A stretch of DNA of 43,027 bases from Candidatus Pacearchaeota archaeon (GTDB lineage Archaea > Nanobdellota > Nanobdellia > Pacearchaeales > GW2011-AR1): assembly GCA_030699205.1 (NCBI GenBank), contig JAUYJY010000058.1, positions 1 to 43,027 of the forward strand. The letters run 5' to 3'. Position numbers and translations under genes: made by a program. Shown piece after piece: positions 16,115 through 24,395 of the stretch. Each line of letters begins with the position of its first letter. The first letter of the stretch is position 1. The notes below the pieces were generated by a model. That model was not told the origin of the DNA. It did not search any database and worked only from the letters and a program-made list of their open reading frames with translations.

Positions 16115-16711
16115 TTATATTTTTTCTGGGTTAAGTTCCTCAAATTGATTTTTTGAATATATCCCAACTCCTCTCAATTTTTTTTCTTCCAAAGTACTGG
16201 TTGTGTATAATGTAACGTGTGGAAAAGGAGTTTCAAATTGTTTACCTAACAATCTGTTTAATTTTTCATAAAATTTATCTATCTTATCTATTTCGGCTAT
16301 TTGGATGATAGATTTACGTTTTTCTGGTTTTTCTTTCTGCAAATTAGTTGAATCCGAAGAGTTGTCATAGCTTTTTTCCAAAAAATAAAATTCTTGCTTC
16401 AAAGTCACATTCCATTCAAATAATTCAAATAATTCACATATCTGATCTAAGATTTTATCTTTTTCGTCCTCGGCTAATAATTCAAGTGATTTTAAAATTT
16501 CTTCTCCAGTGTCACTACCAATTATTGTAATGTGAAATTCATCTTTTTTTGATAAGTCATGCTGTTTTGCATCATTTTTTTTAGACTCTAAGTCAACCGC
16601 ATTTTTGTCAATATTTAATATAGCAGTTGCTGTTTCAGTATAGAATTTTATTTCTACTGGTAAATTTTCAGACTCACTTTTATATGACTCGTTTTTATTT
16701 ATTGACTCCAT
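16115..16711 (-). CDS. 2H phosphoesterase-like protein (2'-5' RNA ligase/CPDase fold)
   Basis: A 198-residue protein with two H-h-T-h motifs: HITI at residues 60-63 and HVTL at 165-168, the catalytic signature of the 2H phosphoesterase superfamily, at a spacing compatible with the duplicated fold. Between them is an acidic, helical region (~75-150). Family members hydrolyse or ligate 2',5' or cyclic phosphodiester bonds; some cleave nucleotide second messengers. Which reaction applies here cannot be told. The N-terminal 45 residues are polar and atypical. It stands alone between two folded repeats (15653 and 16863), like a gene cassette. Confidence 0.65.
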   Translation of the reverse strand: MESINKNESYKSESENLPVEIKFYTETATAILNIDKNAVDLESKKNDAKQHDLSKKDEFHITIIGSDTGEEILKSLELLAEDEKDKILDQICELFELFEWNVTLKQEFYFLEKSYDNSSDSTNLQKEKPEKRKSIIQIAEIDKIDKFYEKLNRLLGKQFETPFPHVTLYTTSTLEEKKLRGVGIYSKNQFEELNPEKI

Positions 16712-16862
16712 ATTTTAAAGTTATAATTTAAAATTTATAAATAATTCGTTTTCGTAACGTGGTGGAGAAAACACAATATTATCTCCCCATAATAAAAGAA
16801 AAAACAAATTTATTCCCCCTTGAAAGTCTGTTATCATTTTACATCAAGAAAAATATTTTTTG

Positions 16863-16945
16863 AATTGCGTATAACTTTCACAATTGAGAGAAGTTCGCGA
16901 AGCGAATTTTAGTGGAATGACTGCAAGGTAATGGAACCTCTTAAT
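16863..16945. repeat. Folded repeat with GCGTATAAC motif, copy 2
   Basis: It starts AATTGCGTATAAC (16863-16875), identical to copy 1. ATTGAGAG (16883-16890) pairs with CTCTTAAT (16938-16945, one G-U), enclosing AAGTT and an inner hairpin TTCGC-GAA-GCGAA (16894-16906). Stem sequences differ from copy 1 but pairing is preserved. It follows the S-layer gene on the minus strand. Confidence 0.6.
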
Positions 16946-17189
16946 CTGCTGTTCTATTCTTCCTTTAGCAACAGGGAATAACTGCAAGTGGTTTTAACAA
17001 ACATCCAAAGGACAAGAAGGGAAAGTTTGTTAAAAATTCCTAAGAGTTTCCCGCACTAATTTGGTTAATGATAAGATATTATATTGCGGGAAATTGCCTA
17101 TCAAAGATTTCAATTAAAATCGCAAAGAAACATCTAAGAGGTAAAGAAAAAAAGAAAAAATAAAAAAGAAAAAATAAAACAATTTTGAT
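16946..17189. other. Spacer downstream of the S-layer gene
   Basis: Nothing gene-like. 17140-17180 is a purine-rich AAAGAAAAAA tract on plus, i.e. a pyrimidine/T-rich run just after the S-layer stop on the transcribed strand, which fits an archaeal T-rich termination zone. Confidence 0.4.
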
Positions 17190-19964
17190 TTAAGCTGTAA
17201 CTAAGGTAGCAGCATTTGCTGTTGTTCCTTTCAACTTGGTTCCTACATCCGTAGATACACCTGTTTGTGTTGTCAAGTATTGAGCAGCATTCAATGTGTC
17301 TCCTTGTTCATAACCAGCAACCAATGTAGCTACTTTTGTAGCAGCCCAAGGGTTAGCGAATGTTTCAATAACATATTCGCCAGCACCCGCACCAGTTGCG
17401 GCAGTCCATTGAGGACCACATCCGTTTCCACTAGCACCAACTAAGGTGTATGCAGCAGTGTTCACACAGCTTCCACCAACAACAATCAAGTTCTTGGTTT
17501 CCATTCCAGAACCAATTAAATCACTATCCATGATTTTTACATCACCAAGTGTTGTTGTAGCACCAGTTCCTTCCAAGGAATCAAAGTACAATTCAGCAAC
17601 AACCTGTGTTTCAGGATAACTGATTTCAGCAGTATACTGGTCAGATGTTGATCTGTCTGTTGTAACTAATGTACCCCATAGGTCCATCATATCATACAAA
17701 TCTTCATCGCTGTCTCTCTGGAATCCACTTGCTCCATATGTAGAGCCATCAACCATATCAGCATCCTTGTTCCAAGAAAAGTCCACGTCACTAACACCAA
17801 TACCATTATTTGAATCTCCGTTTCCAGAGAATTCAACAACAACTGCCTCATAGACATTGTTCTCATCTTGTTCTTCAAACAAAACAATTGCAGGTCCTGT
17901 AATTGGATTTGCATTCCCGCTAACAGTATCGTTAAGCTGGATTATTACAGTATTATTTGAAGATTTGCCAGTAGTATACGGACTTCCAGCAGCAGTTCCA
18001 ACTACAGTAGTTGAATAAACTCCAAAAGTAAGCTGACCAACTGCAAAAGTAAAGTTTTCTAATCCTGCGCCTGCAGTTACGTTAAAGGTTCTGTGGTTTA
18101 CAATTGTTGCTGATCCTAAATCAGCAGCTGTAAGCGAAAAGTTCCATACACCATCTTCTATTCCTGCAAGAGCTCCACCACTTCCATTAGGTGCTGCAAA
18201 TATCTCTGTGTATCCATCACCATCTGGGATCTTAAACGAACTTACATTAACGCCTCCTTCGCCCTTCCAATTACCTAAATCAATCGTTAAAGGCTCATAA
18301 AACATTAAGTTCGCACCCTTGTTTGTTTCAATAGTTGGATAAAGAACCATGGCATTTCCAGTGCTATGTGCCTTATTATCAAGCTGCACATATTGGTCAT
18401 TGTCTACGTTGTCAGATTTATCATATCTGTAAGTGACATCATATTCAATTCCTGCAATGGTTATTGTTCCTGTTCCTTCACTTGTAATTTGTGCCTCCCA
18501 TGTTTGAGTTGTATCAAAAGCATTTTGGAATACCACCTTATCACTTGTGTAGATAGGAGTTCCAGAACTATTTGTCAATTGGCTTAATTTTACCAACAAT
18601 CCTGTTTCTTCATTACCAACAACTGAGTAAGCAGAAGAGTTAATCTTTGCCATTTCACTAGTAAAGATTTGCCAGTCAGAACTATCTCCTAAGAATCTCT
18701 TACCCCAAGCACTAGATTCGTTGTTAATAAATTGGAAGTTATTCAAAGAATTTCCTTGCCAATTAGTGAATCCAATGTTCATCTTGTCGTTTCCAGAAAC
18801 ACCAAGAGAAATAGTTTCTCTGTTTTCAGTATCATCTGTCTCAATGCTCAATCCTGTTAATGCAAGCCTAAAGCTTCCAAATACAGGGTCTACAAAAGCT
18901 CCACCAGACCGAATAGCATCAGAATCTCCATCGGGAGCGAACGCTTGAATAGTTAGTGTAGTAAGATTTCCAGGGTTTTGTCCTAGAACATAATCAACAT
19001 TTGTTCCATCAATAGACACAGCATCTGTTCCTTGTGATACAGTCGAAGCATCTGTCAAAGTCAATCTATTAGCACCAACAAGAATTTGTGCTCCAACGCT
19101 TGCAAGTGCAGTAGTCTCATGTGCAGTATCTACGGCAACTTCCAATCCTTGGATTTTCTTTGATTGTGCTTCATTAACTTTCTTACTATCTGAATTTCCA
19201 GAAGAATCTGTAACCCTAATGGTTGCAGAAGTATCTGTTGCAGATGTAAGCTCAACAGTATATGTTTCTCCGTCAATCACGACAACCTCTGAAGGGTTAT
19301 CGGAACCACCTCCGATACTTAAATCAAGAGTCATAGCAGACTTAAACAGAACTAAGTCAGTTCCATCTGTCGCAGCAGAAACTACAAAGTCTTGTCCAAA
19401 CAAATTGATTGTTTCTCCTTCAGAATCTGTATGATTCAACATAACAATTTTATTGAATGTTATTGTAGAATTGTACAGGTAACTTCCAGAAGAAGATGAG
19501 AATGTGACTCCAACAGTTGGATCATCATTTGAAGTAGGTATAGAACCAAAAACAACTCTTGGATTTGATCCAGGAACAATTTTGAATTCTACGTTTGCTT
19601 CAACATCTCCGGAAAAACTTGTATCTGTTAATACTGCAGGCAAGTTTGATTCAGTTACAGTAGTTCTAACTGAATTAATGCTTGCGTTTAATTGCAAAGG
19701 TGTTGAACTTGTGAACAAAGGATAAGCGTCACTGCTAACAGTTGTAGCAGTAGCTCCCGCAGATGCAAGAGCAGCACTCAAATCACTTGTAATGCTTGTA
19801 ACAGCACTCAAATCCAAGTTTTCACCATAAACAATAGCTACATTAGATGCACCATTCTGAACGAACGGAGCAGGATAACTAGCAGCAGCAGCAAGTGCGA
19901 TTGTAGAACCCACCATAGCTGTAGAAGCCAAAGCAGATGCAATCTTTCTAAAATTAAATTTCAT
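17190..19964 (-). CDS. S-layer protein
   Basis: A 924-residue secreted protein. It has a signal peptide (basic start FNFRK, hydrophobic core, cleavage near ALAAA|ASYPAPF), then the start typical of archaeal S-layer proteins: YPAPFVQNG..NVAIVYGE. A long Thr/Ser/Gly/Asp/Asn-rich beta-structured body follows, with few cysteines and many possible N-glycosylation sites (NxS/T). The end (TKLKGTTANAATLVTA) has no membrane helix. Such proteins form the outer lattice. Expression is expected to be high: it has a strong Shine-Dalgarno GGAGGT 9 nt before the ATG, a structured leader and a good TATA box. Flanked downstream by folded repeats and upstream by a divergent regulator. Confidence 0.9.
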   Translation of the reverse strand: MKFNFRKIASALASTAMVGSTIALAAAASYPAPFVQNGASNVAIVYGENLDLSAVTSITSDLSAALASAGATATTVSSDAYPLFTSSTPLQLNASINSVRTTVTESNLPAVLTDTSFSGDVEANVEFKIVPGSNPRVVFGSIPTSNDDPTVGVTFSSSSGSYLYNSTITFNKIVMLNHTDSEGETINLFGQDFVVSAATDGTDLVLFKSAMTLDLSIGGGSDNPSEVVVIDGETYTVELTSATDTSATIRVTDSSGNSDSKKVNEAQSKKIQGLEVAVDTAHETTALASVGAQILVGANRLTLTDASTVSQGTDAVSIDGTNVDYVLGQNPGNLTTLTIQAFAPDGDSDAIRSGGAFVDPVFGSFRLALTGLSIETDDTENRETISLGVSGNDKMNIGFTNWQGNSLNNFQFINNESSAWGKRFLGDSSDWQIFTSEMAKINSSAYSVVGNEETGLLVKLSQLTNSSGTPIYTSDKVVFQNAFDTTQTWEAQITSEGTGTITIAGIEYDVTYRYDKSDNVDNDQYVQLDNKAHSTGNAMVLYPTIETNKGANLMFYEPLTIDLGNWKGEGGVNVSSFKIPDGDGYTEIFAAPNGSGGALAGIEDGVWNFSLTAADLGSATIVNHRTFNVTAGAGLENFTFAVGQLTFGVYSTTVVGTAAGSPYTTGKSSNNTVIIQLNDTVSGNANPITGPAIVLFEEQDENNVYEAVVVEFSGNGDSNNGIGVSDVDFSWNKDADMVDGSTYGASGFQRDSDEDLYDMMDLWGTLVTTDRSTSDQYTAEISYPETQVVAELYFDSLEGTGATTTLGDVKIMDSDLIGSGMETKNLIVVGGSCVNTAAYTLVGASGNGCGPQWTAATGAGAGEYVIETFANPWAATKVATLVAGYEQGDTLNAAQYLTTQTGVSTDVGTKLKGTTANAATLVTA

Positions 19965-20112
19965 TAAATTTTAACCTCCTTTCAGCTTTTTCCCCTTTTT
20001 CAAGAGAGTGGCAACTCCGCAGAGTTCCTCTTAAAGGAGACTGCTCTTTAATTTGCAGTCCGCCAATAGAGACATTTAATAGCCGTACATTAAAGCTAGC
20101 TTTTTGTCCCAT
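19954..20112 (-). CDS. Possible 52-residue upstream ORF in the S-layer leader
   Basis: ATG at 20112, stop TAA at 19954-19956, overlapping the S-layer start by 11 nt in another frame. The TATA box at 20138-20143 predicts transcription starting at about 20114, so this ATG would be leaderless while S-layer translation would use its own SD. The peptide is basic and polar, ends in LRSCHSLEKGEKAERR plus a few residues, and has no known domain. The same stretch can instead be read as a structured 5' UTR: GACTGC with GCAGTC, and AACTC-TGCG-GAGTT nested in AAGAG...CTCTT. I cannot decide between coding, structure or both. Confidence 0.35.
   Translation of the reverse strand: MGQKASFNVRLLNVSIGGLQIKEQSPLRGTLRSCHSLEKGEKAERRLKFNEI
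19974..19979 (-). promoter_or_regulatory. Strong Shine-Dalgarno of the S-layer gene
   Basis: AAAGGAGGT on minus, with GGAGGT at 19979-19974 and nine bases before the ATG. It stands out because most genes in this window look leaderless or have weak sites. Confidence 0.8.
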
Positions 20113-20137
20113 CTTTATTAATTCCCTATTTCTAGAG

Positions 20138-20143
20138 TATATA
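20138..20143 (-). promoter_or_regulatory. TATA box of the S-layer transcript
   Basis: TATATA on minus within TTATATACTC. The expected start is 25-27 nt downstream, near 20114, giving a ~150-nt leader before the S-layer ATG. Confidence 0.6.
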
Positions 20144-20388
20144 ATTAACTAAAATTTTGTTTAAAAAGCTTTCCATCCCAAGTTGTCTTTCCGAGTGATA
20201 ATTGTATGTAAATCCAGATTTCACTTATAAACCTTTGGGTATTACTAAATAATGAACTAAGCAACTTAAAAGAATAAAAAATTGATTATATGTCTATATA
20301 TGGCTTATGGAGTAATATATTGTAAATAAAAACATATAAATACTTAATATTCTTCGGAGATATGATAAAACTATCCCATATATACTAA

Positions 20389-20748
20389 ATGGCAAAGAAA
20401 ACAAAGACAAGACAGATAATTCTTAAGCAAGAATCAGGAACATTTACTACCCTCTTCAAAAAGTTCTCCGGAGAGAAAAAAAACTATGATTTTCAAGGAC
20501 TTGCCTCTCTAAGAAACCTGCTTTCAAATGAAAAAGCAAGAACATTAGATTTCATAAAAAATAAAAATCCCAAATCAATATATGATTTATCAAGAAAACT
20601 CAAAAGAGATTTTAAATCTGTAAATGATGATGTTAAATTATTGGAAAAATTTGGATTCATAGATTTAATTCAGGAAAAAACAGGGAAAAGAAATAGGTTA
20701 AGACCCGTGATTATCATAGATTCTATAAACATAGAAATTAACATTTAA
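20389..20748 (+). CDS. HTH regulator, HVO_A0114-like
   Basis: A 119-residue protein. The region ~45-100 is a winged helix: NEKARTLDFIKNKNPKSIYDLSRKLKRDFKSVNDDVKLLEKFGFIDL shape, where the SIYDLSRKL / SVNDDVKLL pair is the helix-turn-helix seen in the haloarchaeal HVO_A0114 regulator group. It is divergent from the S-layer gene and converges with the pilin cluster, overlapping its last gene by 4 nt. It could regulate either; no operator was identified. Confidence 0.75.
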   Translation: MAKKTKTRQIILKQESGTFTTLFKKFSGEKKNYDFQGLASLRNLLSNEKARTLDFIKNKNPKSIYDLSRKLKRDFKSVNDDVKLLEKFGFIDLIQEKTGKRNRLRPVIIIDSINIEINI

Positions 20749-21272
20749 TAACATAACTTCAATGTCGTGGTAATACTCCCAGGAAATTCAGGAGTCCAAT
20801 AAGAATTTCCAAAAACACTCCCTTCGCAAGAACCTCCCATAATCTCCAAAATTTCCTCTCTCTGTCCTGCCTGATTTGAATTATTATGGCTATAAACTAT
20901 CCCTAATTCATACCCCTTAATCTGAAAATCTTCTCCATATTTCCAAGAAGCCTCTAAAATATTTGTAAATGTTTCATTCAAGACATTGCAAGTCTTTTCT
21001 TCATTAACGCATTCATTATTTGATGAATAACATTCACTTATCAATTCATCTAACTTCAATAAACTTCTTCCCTCGCTTAACGCACATTCGGTGGTTTGCT
21101 CCATAGAACTCTCTAAAAACTGATAAACTTCCTGACTCTCTCTCTGGCTGTCTCCTCCCTTTCTTAATGAAATCCCCAAGAAAACCATTATTACCACCAT
21201 AACTAATACAATTATCAAAACAAATCCCACTATTTCTTCCTGCCCTCTCTTTCTCACTTTATCTTTCTCCAT
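20745..21272 (-). CDS. Pilin-like protein with class III-type signal
   Basis: A 175-residue protein. Start KVRKRGQEEIVGFVLIIVLV: a basic stretch, then G|Q and a long hydrophobic helix, as in archaeal type IV pilins processed by PibD/prepilin peptidase. The ectodomain is acidic with about seven cysteines (ISECYSSNNECVNEEKTC). Last gene of the minus-strand surface cluster, 43 nt after the previous gene. Confidence 0.7.
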   Translation of the reverse strand: MEKDKVRKRGQEEIVGFVLIIVLVMVVIMVFLGISLRKGGDSQRESQEVYQFLESSMEQTTECALSEGRSLLKLDELISECYSSNNECVNEEKTCNVLNETFTNILEASWKYGEDFQIKGYELGIVYSHNNSNQAGQREEILEIMGGSCEGSVFGNSYWTPEFPGSITTTLKLCY

Positions 21273-21315
21273 TTATTTTTAATTCCAAATATTCTTATCA
21301 TCTTTTTGTTTATTT

Positions 21316-21837
21316 TCATTCAACACTTTCAAACCCCATTACAATCTTTCCTAACTCACATTCATCCTGTTCAATCCCTGAATTATATCTGCATAAAGAA
21401 ACAAAAGCCTCATAAGATTCATAATTCTCTTTTTTAGTCAATGTAATTTGATTGCATCTTGGATAACTTTGTGGCGTGCATTCTTCAGTGCTATATAATG
21501 GATAAACTCTTATTATTTGCAATAAACTCACATCCTTCCAGAAATTTTGATATGAATTCCTATTTTTCAATAAAAATGCCTTATCCAAATCAACACACCC
21601 CGCACAATCTCCAAAATTTCCCCAAAGAAATTCCGGACTCCCTGAAATTTTCCTCACAGATTCTATAACTTCCTGTTTTCTAAAATCTGAAGCTTCTTCT
21701 TTTATTGAAGAAAACTTAATAGAGGTATAAAATATAGCAACAATTACAAAAAATATAATCGTAGCCACTAAAACAAAAGCCATTTGCTGTATTTTTACCT
21801 GCCCTTTAGAATACGCCACATTTCGTAATTTTGTCAT
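21316..21837 (-). CDS. Pilin-like protein with class III-type signal
   Basis: A 173-residue protein. N-terminus NVAYSKGQVKIQQMAFVLVA: KG|Q followed by a hydrophobic helix. The ectodomain has paired cysteines (GDCAGCVDLD, EECTPQSYPRC, CRYNSGIEQDEC). The ATG at 21837 overlaps the preceding gene by 32 nt; an in-frame GTG at 21819 is an alternative start. Confidence 0.68.
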   Translation of the reverse strand: MTKLRNVAYSKGQVKIQQMAFVLVATIIFFVIVAIFYTSIKFSSIKEEASDFRKQEVIESVRKISGSPEFLWGNFGDCAGCVDLDKAFLLKNRNSYQNFWKDVSLLQIIRVYPLYSTEECTPQSYPRCNQITLTKKENYESYEAFVSLCRYNSGIEQDECELGKIVMGFESVE

Positions 21838-22741
21838 TTTTATCCTTTAAAATATCTGAGTTTCCTTCAATTCTCTGGAGTTCATTAGAACTCTCAATTA
21901 AAACAGCAGACGCAAAACTTCTCAAATCCTGCTCTAAACTATTTGAACATCCGCTATCTTCTAAAAATTTTGCCTTTTCTGCATAAACATAAGAAAGTTC
22001 ACTTGCCCTTTTCATCAGTCTTTTTATCTGACATTCATATATCTCTGGCTCTGAAAAAATTGCACCATATATCAATGAATCAGTATAATGCAAATCGCTT
22101 CCTTGCTTTGAAATAATTTTTGCGTTAGAATTCACATTAATATCACATCCAATTAAATCAAAACAAACTTTTACACTTTCATCAGGGCAAGAAGAAACTC
22201 TACTACTAATATTTATTCCGATGTTTCCCCCTGCAGATAAGTCCTCAATTTCCTCTTCTATATCTCTTGGAGGGTTAATAAAACAATAGTCTTTAGAATA
22301 CATGAAAATTGCATCTCCGACTTTAAAAGGCATTTCAAATGGTTTTACTATGACATTCATTTCTTTTCCTTCTTCAAAATTTTCAGAAAAAACATATTTA
22401 TTAAATGAGCTTTTTGGATTGCTTTGCGTTCCCCATTCATCTCCCACTCCAATTTTAGAGGCGGTGCTTATCTCCTGCCTCCCAAAATTTCCATTTTCAA
22501 AACAATCATTAAAGACCCTCGTTTCTTGCACAAATCTTATTTTTACATACTTACTGTCTTCCAGATTTGTTTCAATCGGATTTAATAAGTTGCTTAATTC
22601 TGCAGAAACAAATGTGTCTGAAACCTTTCTATTTGTGTCTACAAATTTTGTTGCAATAAAAATTGCAAGAAATAAAATTACTGCTCCGACAAGTATAGCA
22701 AACAACCAATTAAACCCAAATTCTAATCCTCTTTTTTTCAT
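21806..22741 (-). CDS. Pilin-like protein with class III-type signal
   Basis: A 311-residue protein starting MKKRGLEFGFNWLFAILVGA: KRG followed by a membrane helix. The ectodomain is mainly beta then helical and contains about eight cysteines (DYCFINPP, RVSSCPDESVKVCFDLIGC). The ATG overlaps the previous stop (TAATG), so translation is coupled. The largest of the four distal pilin-like proteins. Confidence 0.68.
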   Translation of the reverse strand: MKKRGLEFGFNWLFAILVGAVILFLAIFIATKFVDTNRKVSDTFVSAELSNLLNPIETNLEDSKYVKIRFVQETRVFNDCFENGNFGRQEISTASKIGVGDEWGTQSNPKSSFNKYVFSENFEEGKEMNVIVKPFEMPFKVGDAIFMYSKDYCFINPPRDIEEEIEDLSAGGNIGINISSRVSSCPDESVKVCFDLIGCDINVNSNAKIISKQGSDLHYTDSLIYGAIFSEPEIYECQIKRLMKRASELSYVYAEKAKFLEDSGCSNSLEQDLRSFASAVLIESSNELQRIEGNSDILKDKNDKITKCGVF

Positions 22742-23250
22742 TAAGGCCTCTTTATCCTCACTGAAGAATCAAAATCTCCTTTCTCAAGCCTGACCTCAAT
22801 TTTTCCGCTTTTAACTTCAAAACATTCAAAGTCACTTCCCAATCCCGTCAAACTAATTCTATCAACTTCAGAAAATGCAAAATCTCCCGCAAACTTCATT
22901 GGATAAATAAATCTGTTTGTGTTTTCTTTTTCAAAATTAGAGCTGAACTCCTTAAATTCATCATACTCTTCCTTGTATTGCAATTCATAAGTAGAACCTT
23001 TTAAGTCCCCAAAACAAACTAATTCAATATTTCCCGGAAGATTAAAAGAAAAAACTTTGTTAGTTATAGCACTTCCCCAAATTTCATCAATCGTTTCCTG
23101 AAATTCCTGATGAAAAAGCACAACCTCAGTATCGCTTCCCAATCCAATGAAAGAAATAATTATATAACTCGCAACTCCCACAATAGCGATTATCATAATT
23201 ATGGAAAAAATCATTCCAAACGACAAAGACAGCACACCTCTTTTATTCAT
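22741..23250 (-). CDS. Pilin-like protein with class III-type signal
   Basis: A 169-residue protein starting MNKRGVLSLSFGMIFSIIMI: KRG plus a hydrophobic helix of ~24 residues. The ectodomain has two cysteines (LVCFGDLKG and DFECFEVKSG). First of four consecutive pilin-like genes after the DHH gene; one-base overlap with the next. Confidence 0.68.
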   Translation of the reverse strand: MNKRGVLSLSFGMIFSIIMIIAIVGVASYIIISFIGLGSDTEVVLFHQEFQETIDEIWGSAITNKVFSFNLPGNIELVCFGDLKGSTYELQYKEEYDEFKEFSSNFEKENTNRFIYPMKFAGDFAFSEVDRISLTGLGSDFECFEVKSGKIEVRLEKGDFDSSVRIKRP

Positions 23251-23285
23251 ATTCCAGAGAGCAAAAACAAGTTTAAATGCTTTTC

Positions 23286-24359
23286 TTAATCTTTTCCAGA
23301 TTCAGTCAGCTCTTTTCTAAGGTTTTCTTTAAAATCTTTTAAATCCTCTTTTCTAATCCTAAAACCTGCGGCGGCATTATGTCCTCCCGCGACAGAATCT
23401 TTCAGACCCTTAATGGCGTTTTTGCATATTTTATTGACGTCTCTTTTCCCAAGATGGTCCCTTATTGACCCCTTAAAAAATTCATCCCCCGAGTCCCTCA
23501 AGATAACATAAGTGTTATCCACATCATCAACAGATAATTTAGTGCAAACAGCAGAATTGATGTCAAACCTTGGTTCTAAAATTCCAATATAAACTTTAGC
23601 ATCTCTATAGTATTCTGCATTTTTCTTATATTCTTCAATACACCTATCAAATTCCTCTGAAACAATCTTATTTTTTTCTTCAATCTCTTTGAGATTTTTA
23701 TTCTTTATAATTTCATAAGCTTTAATCTGATTATCCTTATAGTAATTAATCAAAGAGCTCAATTTAATCATAAGCACCCCGCTTTCAAATTCCCCGACTT
23801 TATTTATATTGTCTTCTGTAATGTCTTTATTCCTTTCCTTTAAAAAATCAAAATGTTCTTTCTTGTTAAAAGCAAATTCATGAATCATCGCAGGGTCAAT
23901 CAGCCAGTCAATATCTTTCTTGTCAAATAAATCTCTTCCAAGATAGTAAATCAGCCAAGAGGTACAATCCGCACTCTCCGCCTTAATTATTTTATCAGAC
24001 CAGTTAAAATCTTCTGCACTTGGATGGTGATCAACAAACAAAAAATTAATTTTCTCAATCCTTTTAACTAAATCAGAATCCAGGCTATCAAGATTTATAT
24101 CTAAAACAATTATCTTATTTATTCTCCCCGATTCTGCGGCTTTCTCAATTCTCCTAATTTCTTCCATTGTGTAAGGGATAAAGTTAATTATTTCAGGAAT
24201 AATATTTTTCTGCCTTAAAATTTCAGAAACAAAAATAGCGGAAACCATCCCATCTAAACAATTTGAATGGGCAAAAATTCCAACTTTATCATCCTTATTT
24301 AAAGAGTTAAAGAAGCTCTCAATTTTCTCCTTAGATTTAACATAAAAACTTTCTTCCAT
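23286..24359 (-). CDS. DHH-family phosphoesterase
   Basis: A 357-residue cytosolic protein. DHH motifs in order: HSNCLDGMVSA (motif I), VLDINLDS (II), FVDHHPSAEDF (III) and the Asp of ESADCTSWLIYYL (IV). The C-terminal DHHA1 domain ends in the substrate loop GGHNAAAGFRI. Family members (RecJ/GAN, NrnA, cyclic-dinucleotide phosphodiesterases) hydrolyse short nucleic acids or dinucleotides with Mn. Size fits NrnA-like or archaeal RecJ-like proteins. Its place inside a surface-protein operon, with 35-36 nt spacing on both sides, is unusual. Confidence 0.88.
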   Translation of the reverse strand: MEESFYVKSKEKIESFFNSLNKDDKVGIFAHSNCLDGMVSAIFVSEILRQKNIIPEIINFIPYTMEEIRRIEKAAESGRINKIIVLDINLDSLDSDLVKRIEKINFLFVDHHPSAEDFNWSDKIIKAESADCTSWLIYYLGRDLFDKKDIDWLIDPAMIHEFAFNKKEHFDFLKERNKDITEDNINKVGEFESGVLMIKLSSLINYYKDNQIKAYEIIKNKNLKEIEEKNKIVSEEFDRCIEEYKKNAEYYRDAKVYIGILEPRFDINSAVCTKLSVDDVDNTYVILRDSGDEFFKGSIRDHLGKRDVNKICKNAIKGLKDSVAGGHNAAAGFRIRKEDLKDFKENLRKELTESGKD

Positions 24360-24395
24360 TAAAAACCTATAAAAATCACCTAATTAAAAACTTTC

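Noticed and set aside
19219..19725. Plus-strand ORFs antisense to the S-layer gene
   Set aside because: They are shadows of a Thr/Ser-rich coding sequence with a strong signal peptide, SD and promoter on the minus strand.
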